Source: Oscillospiraceae bacterium (lineage in GTDB: Bacteria > Bacillota > Clostridia > Oscillospirales > Oscillospiraceae). From it: a stretch of DNA of 11,645 nucleotides. The stretch spans positions 1 to 11,645 of the forward strand of contig JAGBGB010000139.1 in assembly GCA_017936205.1 (NCBI GenBank), read 5' to 3'. The notes beneath the pieces were generated by a model. That model was given only the letters and a program-made list of their open reading frames with translations, had not been told where the DNA came from and ran no database searches. The first letter of the stretch is position 1; every line of letters starts with the position of its first letter. This document shows, piece after piece, positions 1-9,800 of this stretch. Both the position numbers and the translations under genes were made by a program.

Positions 1-141
1 AGGCAAGTCTCTGAATCTGGACTCCAAGGTGGCACTGAAGTTTGTCTTCTCTATGGGCACTTATACCGGCGAGCTCTCCAACTTGACTCTCCGGGTCAGC
101 TACAAGGATTCCACCGGTGCAGAAAAGACTCTCACCCTGAC
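1..141. repeat. Terminal direct repeat, left copy (141 bp)
   Basis: Bases 1-141 match 11505-11645 base for base by direct reading. The repeat lies inside coding sequence and has no site-like structure at its ends: it begins in the middle of a codon and ends in the middle of another. Its length equals a common final assembly k-mer, so an end overlap of a self-closing contig is the simplest reading. Confidence 0.95.
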
Positions 142-376
142 GAATGCTGCTCTGTACAATCCCGATCGGGGTTATTACGCCTTTACTCTGGATACCCTCT
201 TGGCTGCAGAGCTGCGCAGTGTCGTTTCTGTACAGATCTATGCCGGGGATACTCCCGTATCCTGTACTCTGCGATACAGTGCCGATACCTACGGCAATAA
301 CAAGACAGGGCAGCTTCTGACCTTGTGCAAAGCCCTCTTTGCCTACAGTGACAGTGCAAAAGCTTTCTTTCAATAA
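1..376 (+). CDS. 3' end of giant secreted modular protein (5' partial)
   Basis: This frame is open from the first base of the window to TAA at 374-376 and encodes 124 residues after a split first codon. The peptide is the last copy of a C-terminal domain pair: it has a beta-rich start (SLNLDSKVALKFVF), a YYAFTLDTLLAAELRSVVSV strand-and-helix stretch, then a YSADTYGN motif and a helical end (LLTLCKALFAYSDSAKAFF). Its first 141 bases are identical to the last 141 bases of the window, where the same peptide is the end of the readable part of the large gene starting at 733. It is therefore either the missing C-terminus of that same gene on a circular or tandem molecule, or the C-terminus of an upstream paralogue with an identical 3' end. 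A GTG at 29 could be called as a start but lies inside the domain, so it is not a real start. There is no LPXTG motif, hydrophobic tail or SLH domain before the stop. Confidence 0.9.
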   Translation, partial: GKSLNLDSKVALKFVFSMGTYTGELSNLTLRVSYKDSTGAEKTLTLTNAALYNPDRGYYAFTLDTLLAAELRSVVSVQIYAGDTPVSCTLRYSADTYGNNKTGQLLTLCKALFAYSDSAKAFFQ

Positions 377-493
377 ACTCTGAATCGAGGCTGTCTCATA
401 ATATATGGCGAGGTCTTTTGACTAATTCCCCCGGGAGAGTCATACACAGGCTGTTGGACTTCTGTGCATAAAAACTAAATATTCTCAAAAAGG

Positions 494-545
494 ACACACC
501 AAACCAGGGCGGTAGAGCTTGCCACCCTCGGTTTGGTGTGTTTTT
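494..545 (+). terminator. Rho-independent terminator of the giant gene
   Basis: ACACACCAAACC (494-505) and GGTTTGGTGTGT (530-541) form a perfect 12 bp outer stem. An inner helix continues it: AGGG (506-509) pairs with CCCT (525-528), and GG (511-512) with CC (522-523). The loop is about nine bases. Five T residues follow (541-545). An A-run at 487-491 on the left side would give a U-tract on the other strand, so the hairpin may work in both directions. It lies about 118 nt after the TAA at 376 and about 44 nt before the next -35 box, so it insulates the promoter from read-through of the gene ending at 376. Confidence 0.9.
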
Positions 546-588
546 CAGTTTGATTTGTGTCTAACACTCTATCCGATAGAAAAAAGAA

Positions 589-617
589 TTGCATTTGGGA
601 GAATTTTATTATATGAT
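589..617 (+). promoter_or_regulatory. Sigma-A-type promoter of the giant gene
   Basis: TTGCAT (589-594) and TATGAT (612-617) are separated by exactly 17 bases in AT-rich DNA. Each box differs from the vegetative consensus at two positions or fewer. The predicted start of transcription is near 624-625, which gives a leader of about 109 nt before the ATG at 733. It is the best hexamer pair I could find between the terminator and the gene. The start site itself is inferred. Confidence 0.65.
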
Positions 618-634
618 AAACTGTAGTTTATCAT
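613..634. promoter_or_regulatory. Perfect palindrome over the -10 box, probable operator
   Basis: ATGATAAACT (613-622) and AGTTTATCAT (625-634) are exact inverted copies separated by GT. The palindrome covers most of the -10 hexamer and the predicted transcription start, the usual place for a repressor that blocks polymerase. An RNA hairpin at the 5' end of the transcript is less likely, because only its right half would be transcribed from the predicted start. I do not recognise the cognate regulator, and no regulator gene is present in the window. Confidence 0.6.
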
Positions 635-718
635 TTTTGTTACAAATCCTCTCTTCGGGAACTACACAAAGGAAGTTGTTTGCTTTATTGAGAAGAATGT
701 TTTTTGGAAATCTTTTAT

Positions 719-724
719 AGGAGG
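719..724 (+). promoter_or_regulatory. Ribosome binding site of the giant gene
   Basis: AGGAGG lies eight bases before the ATG at 733, a near-ideal Shine-Dalgarno sequence and spacing. It fixes the start codon, and the signal peptide that follows immediately supports it. Confidence 0.93.
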
Positions 725-732
725 AATAAACA

Positions 733-819
733 ATGAAAAAGCCCGTATTTTATCGCGTTTGGTCAATGATCCTGTGTGTGGCCTTGCTTTTGGGAACCTT
801 CCCTGTGGCTGCCTTTGCA
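733..819 (+). other. Sec signal peptide of the giant protein
   Basis: Residues 1-29 have the three classical parts. The positive N-region is MKKPVFYR, the hydrophobic core is residues 12-23 (MILCVALLLGTF), and an AFA motif at 27-29 precedes a Thr-Glu-Ala-Glu acidic start of the mature chain. Cleavage is predicted after Ala29. Cys15 lies inside the core, preceded by Met-Ile-Leu, which does not fit a lipobox, so this is probably signal peptidase I and not a lipoprotein. Confidence 0.9.
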
Positions 820-3800
820 ACCGAAGCGGAGGCAGAAAGCACAGAAAACGCCGCCGAAGTAAGAGCTGCTGTCACAGATCGCCTGAACAATCTGGCACAG
901 CCTCAGTATGATCCCGAGAAGATCTTTAATGTGTACGAGGAAACTGCCGAATCCGGTTCTACTTCGGAGCACATCAAGTCCCTTGAGGGGCGGTATTTTA
1001 TGATCCTTTCCCTCTCCGGGGGAGAATACGGTATTCTTTCCGTATCGGACAGCGGCGAGCTGTGTGTCACACCTACGGAGCTTGTTTCTCGCTATGTAGG
1101 TGCGACACAGGTAGAGGGGGGCTTGTGGCCACATACCTCTCTTTCTCCAGCGGTCTACTCCCAATCCGTGGAGCTGAAGCTACAGAGCAGTGAAACAAAG
1201 AGAAGCTTAAAGAACTCATCCTTTATTTATTCCGCCCTTTATAGTCTGCAATTTGCCAACGGCTCCTATCTGTCTCTGGGGGAGGAGGCGGTTTCCCTTA
1301 CAGAGGAGCCTGCTTCCATAGCTGTCACAGGCAGAATTCGGGATCTGCAGCTAACCCTTGCAAATACCTTGGACTTAGACCACTTCTTTACCTATGATGA
1401 GGTGGAAGACAGCTTCTCTATGAGGGCAACTGCGGAGTATTCAAATGTGAAGGATGCCGGAACTCAGGTCTATTTATACCGTGTGTACTCTGCCCAGGCC
1501 GATACAAACAGATTATATGATCTGCTGACGCAGTGCAGGAGCCTATCCGTAGAAGGTGCGAGCCCTGTTGCAGCAGAGCTCTACTACAGTGCTTTGGAAG
1601 AGAGCTTGTCCCTCTATGAGGAACTGAATGGGGATACTCTGACAGAACGATATAAGGAGCAAACCCTCCTCCGCAAGGCTCAGCTGGACGAACAGTGTGA
1701 TGCCTTGGAGAAGGCCATTGCCCGTCTTTCTCTGACAGAGGCTGCCATTTTCTCCTTACCCGAAGCCCAGGCCTATACAGGTGTCCATGTAGATATGTCT
1801 CAGGCAGATCTGAATGCAATTGCAGGTCGGTATTATTTTGTGAATCGAACGGAAGATGCTGACCGCCTTGTGAATTTGAGCTTAGGGGTCAGTAACAATC
1901 GGGCAAAGACCTCTCCTGTTGTGGTAGAGGAGGATGGAGCCTATATTTCCGGGGCGGAACCTAAGGCTCAGATCCAGCTTCTGCGCCATGTTCTGGATCA
2001 GAATGGTGCTTACGACCTGCGAGATTGGAGGGGCTGGAGCCTTCGTATAGGAGAAAATGCCTTAGTGCTGTCGGAGGCCTATTTGGCAATGGGTATCACG
2101 CAGAATGCAGGCTATAGCGGCCTCAGCTTTTCTCGCAACTGGAATGGGCTTCCTTATATTCTAACCTATGATCGTGCTACACAGGAAATCTATCTGCAAA
2201 CCACACGAGATTGGAGCAATGACAGCATTCGCATGGAGCTGTATCGCCCCCTATGGTCCACACTGCCTCTGCGCAATGCCCTTGTAGAAATGAGCAGCTA
2301 CCTGTCTATGGCACAGGCACAGGTACCGGAGCTTTACGGAAGCTTCCTGGATGCCATGCTGGAGGCTATGAAGGCTTACGAAACATGGAATATTCCTGCA
2401 CAGGAGCAGGATCAGACCCTTACGGATGAGGCACAGAGAATTCTGGATGTCTATACAAGCCGTGTCCTGTCCTATAAGGGTCTGTTGGAGCAATCCTTGA
2501 CCCAGGTAGCTGCTTCCCTACTGACAGCAGTGCCGGACAATGAGCGAAAGGATACAATGATCGGTTACGATAACCTCAGTGCCTTAGATCCTGCTCGACA
2601 GAACTGGGACGGAACCTATTACTTCGTATTGGATGACGGAGTAACGGGACGGATCCTCGCACCGGGGGATGCCTCTGCCTATGGGACACTGGCGACCCGT
2701 GGGGTTACGATCAGCGGCAACTGTGTTATGGATGCAGATCCCCTGTGTGCAGTGACCCTCCAGGCCCACAGCACCGGCACCTATGCCCTGCTTGCCGAAA
2801 GCGGCATGTACTTTAACTGTGAGGAGACAGGGGATGCCCTTCCCTTTGTCCTGTCCAGCAATTATCGGGGCTTCGATCTCCCCCCTGTTGCACGAACGCA
2901 GGGTGTTTGCATAGGCAGACAGCTAACCTATAACGGTGTCTCCGGAAAACACTATTTGCAGTTGGATCCTGAGACGAATCTTGTATCTTATAGTCTAAGC
3001 GCCAACACCATCCCGGCGGAGAGCGTAGGCAGATTCAGCGTGTATCGCCGCCATTGGTCTGTGAAGGCCCTGGGAGAAGCCCTTAAAGAATACTCTTCTC
3101 TGATCAAGGACAGCAACAGCTATCCTCAGGGCCTGTATGAAGCATTCCTGTCCTGCTACCAGGAGGCTTTATGTCTGTATATGGAGTACAACACCATGCC
3201 CACCAGGGAGCAGCTTCCTGACTCCCGGGACATTCAGGTACAGATCAATGCTCTGACCGAGGAGCTGGCAGCTTTGGCACAGAGCTTGAACGCAGCTCCT
3301 GCTCATATGATTGCTACGCTGCCGGATGCCTACAATGAGCTGATGCTGAGATATACCCACCGCAGCAATACCCGACTGGAGGGGAATTATTATATTGCTG
3401 TTCGGGAAGAGGTAAACAGCTATCATACTATGATTCCTGTGAATGAGGGAAGTAACTTTGGTGCTGTGACCCTGTCTATGGCAGGCAAGAACCTCATAGG
3501 GGCAGATGATCACATGGCCATTGCGATCATGCCCTACGATGACGGAAACGGCTATATGCATCAGTATTATCTGCGAGCCTATACCTCCGACTATGTGCAG
3601 CCCCAAATGATAAATACTGTTCCCTCCTTGAAGATTGGTGTTCCCAGCACCTCAATTTCCACAGGCAGGCGAGAAGACGGTATGCACTTTGATACCACCA
3701 TCGCCAGAAATCTTAACTCTGTCAGATACGATCTGAGCTATGTGGAAGGAGAGGACGGTCAGGGAGAATTCGCTCTTGCGCAGCACAGCTTGAATCCGGA

Positions 3801-6800
3801 CAATGCTCTCTACTTATTTAAGCTGGGTCCCACACTTCCTCTGTATACTGCAATCAAGGATATGGCTGTCTATGCTCACGGAAACGGAAACGGTCAGTAT
3901 CCCCATAAGGAGTACGAGGCATTCCTGAACTGCCTGTATGAATCCGTTGCCCTATACAGTCAATACAATCGGGAACTGACTCCGGGGGAGGAAGGCATGG
4001 AATCTGCTATTGAGCAGCTGATGCAGGAACAGGCTAAGAAGCTGCTGCAATACCAGGCTACCCTGACTCATGTGGACACTACTACGGATTATATTGATAT
4101 TCCCGTGGAATTCCTGGACTTCCGTGGGGATTCCATACTCATGGAATTCTCTTCCAACAACTATTCTCTCAGCGGCGACCCCGGTGACTTAGAGCCTCCC
4201 GGAGATGTGGCGATTCCTTCTCTGAATGAATCTGCCGAGCCTAATCTAAAGGATACCATTCGGCAAAATCTGGTCCTTAGTAAATTAAGCGAACAGGGCC
4301 ATATGCTCTACACCTCCGAAACCATTGAATATGTCGCAAAGGCCATCCTCTTGGACCGCCGTACGGATTGGTCCATGGAGAGCCCCGGTTGGAACACTGT
4401 ATTCTATGATCGGGTCCAAGCAATAAATGAAGCTGTAGCTGCAGGAGATACTACAGTCATAGGCTCTTTGACTAAAACCTTTGCCAAGCTGGGACAGCTG
4501 GCAGGCTTGGACAGTAAGGAAACCGATCCCATAGAGGAGCTGGAAAAGAACAACGGTCTGCCTATGACCTGGGCGGATGTGGAGACCGCCTATGATATGT
4601 CCTATTATCTGCTGACCTACCTGTGGCGTCCTGTAGAGGATGACGACGGTAATAACCTCGAAACTAAGGGGGAGACGACCTACCGCTATAATACCCAAGT
4701 GAAGGAACGCAGCATCCTGCGTATGCATTTTAATGAGGAACGACAGATGTACCTTCTGGATGCTTCCTACGCAGTGGGCTATGGGGACAGATATCTGTCC
4801 AACATTATGCCCTGGAGAGATAATTCTGTACCCCTTCACTCTCCGTTCTTCTCTCCCGTTGACGGCTTGGGCTTCGAAAGCTCTTCCCTAATCGAGGCCT
4901 TCGGTGATACGGATCGGGGCCGCTACTATGAGGAAACCAGCTATACCTACTGTGAGGACAGCAACTTCCATTACACCATGCATGCTTACGGCAGCTTCGT
5001 ATATTATGCTGCACAGAACCAGTACTTCGACTTCGTGGGAGACGATGATGTGTACTTCTTCATTGACGGACAGAAGGCCATGGACATCGGCGGTGCCCAC
5101 AAGGCCATTGGGGAGAAGCTGTTCCTCAATGACATTGCCAAGGAACTGGGTCTGGTGGACGGCGGTGTATATTCCTTCGATATGTTCTATGCAGAACGGC
5201 ATACCACTGCTGCAAACCTCCGCTTCTCCACCAACATTCGTATCGTTGACGCAGATACCATGACCATGAAGGGACAGTATCTGGAGCAGACCGGAACCCA
5301 GGAGCTGGTGGACAGCCGGACAGGTCGAGGCATTGAGCTCATAGACCGAGCTCTGGTCAGTGTCGGGGATCAGATGGCGTACAGCTTCGAGCTGCTCAAC
5401 ACCCGTCTGACGCCTGTATTCAATGTTGCTTTCACAGATCCCTCTCTGGGTGTGGAGCTTTCTCCCAACGGTCCCCTCCGTCTGGGAGATCCTGCCCTGA
5501 CCAATTCTGCAAGCACAAATCTTGCAGATCTCCATGTGGTTTATCGCAGCTATGAGAACAATCGGATCAACACCGAGGCTCTGCAGCCCGTGAGCTACAA
5601 GCAACTCACAGATATGCTTATGGAAGCATTGCAGGCTCCCGAAAGTGGGAATTTGATCGAGTACCCTACTTTGCCTCAGGGTAGCTATATTTTCCGTTTC
5701 ACGGAAGAAAACACCCTGCAGCAGCTGCAGATGCTTCTGGAGCTGGGTCTGCCTCGCAATACCTACTTCAGCATTTACGGCTTCCGCAGAACCGTAGGAG
5801 AAAACGATGTCCCTTATGAAAACACCGTGCAATCTGTCTGTTACTATAAGCAGATCGTAACCAATGAGGGAAGTGCAGGAACGGAGCAGATCCTGCCCAT
5901 CTACGGCACTGCCACCAGAACCGTTCGTGTTCCCGACCTGAGCAAGGTGGTAATTCCCACTGCAGATAAAGAACAGATCGTCATTGACTACGGCAAGGCT
6001 GTGGAGATCGATCTGGATGTGCTCCGGGGACATATTTATACCGATGAGTATGTAAGGGTCGGCAAATTTGCAGGTATCAGCCACAGCGGCTACCACGGCG
6101 AGCTCCGCAGAGACCTCCCTATAGACAGCGGCTGTATGACGGCAAATGACAGTAGCTACACCACAGAGAACGGTGTTTACCGCCATCTGGGAGACAGGCT
6201 GTCCTTCAAGCTCACCCGTATGCTCTCTGAGATAGAACGGGTCTATGCTGCATTTGAGCTGAATGTTCTTGATGAGGAAAGCGAGCTTGCCTACTACAGC
6301 TACATTCTGGTAGAGCTGCAGATCATGCCTGCTACCCTTGTGTACTACGAAACCGACTTCGCTCCCGGGGTTTTTGACACCTTCTACACGGAGGATGGTG
6401 GAGCAACCAGGGAAACCTGGGACACCGAGACCCGGGAAGAGCCCGACCCGGAATTCAATCGGGAGCATATTAACGACCGGGCCTTCTTCGTTGACTTTGA
6501 CGGAAAGGGCTATGAGGATCGGTATTGCTTCAATCCCATTTACGGTGGGCTGAATTTAGATATTGGCTCGGAATGGAGCTATGTAAAGGCAGTAACCACA
6601 GAGCCTGTGGTTGCAGACGGAGCTCTGACATGGTCCTTTGTGGACGCTCCGGAAAATAGACATTATTGGGTCCAGACAGGCAGAGCCCAGACCTTCGGGC
6701 TGCACTTTGTTCCCGAAAAGGGAGATTATTTCCATGTCCGCTTCCGTGTGGATGAGGCTGCGTGTACCGCCGCAGACGGAAATGTGACCTTGGAGCTCTA

Positions 6801-9800
6801 TTACAGCTTGGATACCACGGATGTGGATAAGGCACACCCCATACGCATATCTGTCCCTGCCGAAGATCTGATCGGAAAGGGCTGGGTGACTCGCAGTGTT
6901 CCCATGAGCAATGGCTTCTACGAGGAACAGAAGGAGATCACCACTCTGCGCTTCCAATTCACCGGCGTACAATCCGTTGAAGGAAAGACCGCTGACTTTG
7001 CTGTGGACTACATCTATGTTGGGCCTAAGAAGGAGGATATTCAGGATAACGGTGATGTGAGCCATACGGTTTATGAGATGGAGCTTGACAGAGAAAGCAT
7101 TCCTGCCAATGCCTTCTTCGTAGACTTTGACGGTCAGGGGAACGCAGAGCGATACAGTAAGCATCCCCTGTATAATGGCTACAACTATGATTCCACTGAC
7201 TATTGGTATGTTAGAGAGAACTCTCAGCACAATGAAACCGTAGACCCCGTCTCCGGCACCTTATCAATAGATTTGATAGAGAACGCAACGAATACATACC
7301 ACTATATTCAGACAACGGATGAAAGCAGAAGCTATATGACCAGACCTCTGCGTATGTCCCCTGAGGAGAATTCCTTTATCCAGGTACGCTTCAAGGTAGA
7401 GAATTGCGCCTTAGCCTTGAACGGTATGCATTCTGCACCCTACTTTGCTGCTTACTACAAGACAGAAGAGGTGCGAGAGAGTGACGATGTGCATAAGGCA
7501 TTCAGTAATCTCTTTATGCGGTATCTGGATGCAGAGAAGCTCCTTGCAGGGGAGTATATTACCGTAAAGATCCCTGCTCAGGAGCATTTCACCCAAGCAC
7601 AGGGAATCTACGCCCTTCGCTTTGAGATCAGCCAGATCACCGGTGGCCAAGGTGGAGGCAAGATCGTATATGACTATATCTATGTGGGACCTGAGCTGGG
7701 CATGAGCACCCTTAGCAGCCGGGAGAATGATCTGTTCTTCGGTTTCGAGAACACTCCCCAAGATCAGGCTCGTTACAAGTCCTCTGTTTACGGCAATATC
7801 AACTTCGACGATCCCCAAACCGCTATGTGGCTGACCCATTATATCGATGACACAAGCTTCGGCAAGGAGTATTCCATTGATCACGAAGAGGGCTGCCTCA
7901 AGCTGCCTGTAGGAAGAGGCTGTTCCGGCAGTACAGGTGATCGGAAATATGGTCCGGAATTCTATGCCAATATTCCAAGGGAAGATGGAAGACTGGATCA
8001 GGTAAATCCTACCCTACATTACGACCCCTCTTCTGCAGATTACTTCGAAATCCGCTTTAAGACCGAGGATTGTGTAGTGGATCCATTCGAAAATGCTAAC
8101 GATGGTCTGAGAGTGGTTCTGCGATATACCTATTTAGCAGAGGGAGCCACAGCTTATGCAGAAGACACAAGCGTGATCCAGCGCTGCGTGCTGAAGAACG
8201 GAGAATACCAGACCATTTCCATTCCCTTAAATGACAATTTCAAGAACGCTGAGAGCATCGGCTATGTAGGTGTCCGCTTCCAGAATCTCCGCAATGCTGA
8301 CGAGGTAGACCGAGGCTATGTATATGTGGATTATATGCACTTTGGCTCCTACGGCGAGAAGTCCGGGGATCAAGGCTCCTTGTTCTTTGGCTTTGACAAC
8401 ACCCTTGCCTCTCAGAACCGCTATGCTACCGATACCTACGGAACGCTGAATTACGATACAGCTTACTGGGTAACAGCAGGTTATAACCTTACCAACGACT
8501 TTAGCCTTAACAGTGCTACCGGCGAGGCGGAGATCAATATCCGAAGCGTTACATACAACACCAATGGCTTGAGCCAGGTATTCTGCACATCCCCTTCCAC
8601 AGGCGTATACCAATGGGGTAACGAGAAGGGAGACTCTCTGAGCTACACACCCCATGCAGAGGATAAAGTGATCCTTCGCTTCAGAACGGAGAATTGCCGG
8701 GCAATTGAGGGGAAAACACAGGAGCTGCAGCTCAGATGGCAGGGATACAACAAAGGGATCTTTAAGGCATACACCATGTCCGTTCCCTATGACCTGTGCA
8801 ATGGACAGTACATCACGGTTTCCATTACACCGGATGAAGACTTCCGCGCTATGGACTGTATTACAGGTCTGGGACTTCGCTTTCTTTATCTGGAGAGTAT
8901 CCCAAATGACGATAATACAGAAAGTATTGGAAAGGTATATTTAGATTATATCTATGTAGGCAAGCTGAAAGAGGGCAATCCTGTAGCACAGAGCCTATAC
9001 TTCGGCTTCGACAACGGTCCTGAGGATCAGGCGCGGTATAACACAGATACCTATGGTTATCAGAATTTCGACAATTCGGATATGAACTACTGGTACGACG
9101 ATCGGGGCGTCAAGACAGCGGATCTCACCGTCGATCATCATGGGGATCTGATTGCAACTGCCGTAGAGCAGATCCCTGAGTCAACAGATCAGAATTCCAG
9201 CTTCCCTGATGTTTATTTCGATACCAGCGTGAGCCCGGACAAGCTGGGGAACCATTATAACGGTCTTGTTCTGGATTACCATCCTCAGGTTGGAGATGTG
9301 TATCAGGTCAGATTCAAGCTTAAGGACATGAAGCCCGGCGATTATGTGGAGAATCATGTTCTTAAGTCCTCGGACCCTTGCCTATCTATGTTCTATTGGG
9401 CAGAGGATGATGCCATGGACGATACCAGAAGTGGTGGCTTCTGCGATGAGCCTGTGCCTGCAGAAGCCCTGCAGCATGGACAGTACATTACTCTGACTGC
9501 GGCCCTGCCCAATGCCTTCCGGAATCAGAGCATCATTAAGCGGCTCCGTGTATACTTTGGCGGTATCGAGAGTCAGCTGGGGCTTAAAGGTGAGATCGCT
9601 GTAGACTATATCTACATCGGACCCGGCGAGAAGGCTCCGGATCCCGTATACGGCTATGATTCCAGCTATGAAAGAGATCCCGGCTTGTCCGACTTCAGCA
9701 GCCCCAAGGCAGAGGGCACCGGTGTCAAGGTGAACAGCAGCTCTAAGACATATACCGAAGCATCCTTTAGCTTCACAGGCACCGGCTTCGATATTATCAG

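Larger units (their letters stand above)
377..732. other. Only intergenic region (356 bp)
   Basis: This is the only non-coding stretch, and it is visibly more AT-rich than the coding DNA. In order it holds a 117 nt 3' untranslated stretch with no feature I can support, a strong terminator hairpin, a short spacer, a promoter with an overlapping palindrome, a leader of about 109 nt and a ribosome binding site. I see no tRNA-like structure, no iterons, no DnaA-box cluster (TTATNCACA) and no small ORF with a ribosome binding site. The only ATG near 404 gives six codons. Confidence 0.85.

Noticed and set aside
29..376. Separate small gene starting at GTG 29
   Set aside because: The frame is open upstream to base 1, the GTG lies inside a domain strand, and there is no ribosome binding site. 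It is the tail of a larger protein.
386..402. GAGGCTGTCTCATAA resembles the outer end of some insertion sequences
   Set aside because: No inverted partner, transposase fragment or target duplication was found in the 356 bp intergenic region, so the likeness is too weak to annotate.
686..718. Second promoter candidate (TTGAGA near 688 with TTTTAT before the ribosome binding site)
   Set aside because: Spacing is about 18-19 bases, the -10 match is poor, and transcription would start within or after the ribosome binding site.
775..780. Possible lipoprotein attachment at Cys15 of the signal peptide
   Set aside because: The residues before the Cys are Met-Ile-Leu, which do not fit the lipobox, and a clear AFA signal peptidase I site lies 14 residues further on.
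763..1164. Minus-strand frame of 133 codons (and the many similar short antisense frames across the window)
   Set aside because: They overlap strong sense coding sequence with a signal peptide and repeats, lack ribosome binding sites and show no protein-like features.
4888..6468. Long minus-strand frame of 526 codons opposite the giant gene
   Set aside because: Its codons are the exact reverse complements of the sense codons, so it stays open simply because the sense gene rarely uses TTA, CTA and TCA here. It has no ribosome binding site, its peptide is low in recognisable domains, and the sense frame contains the fibro-slime motifs.
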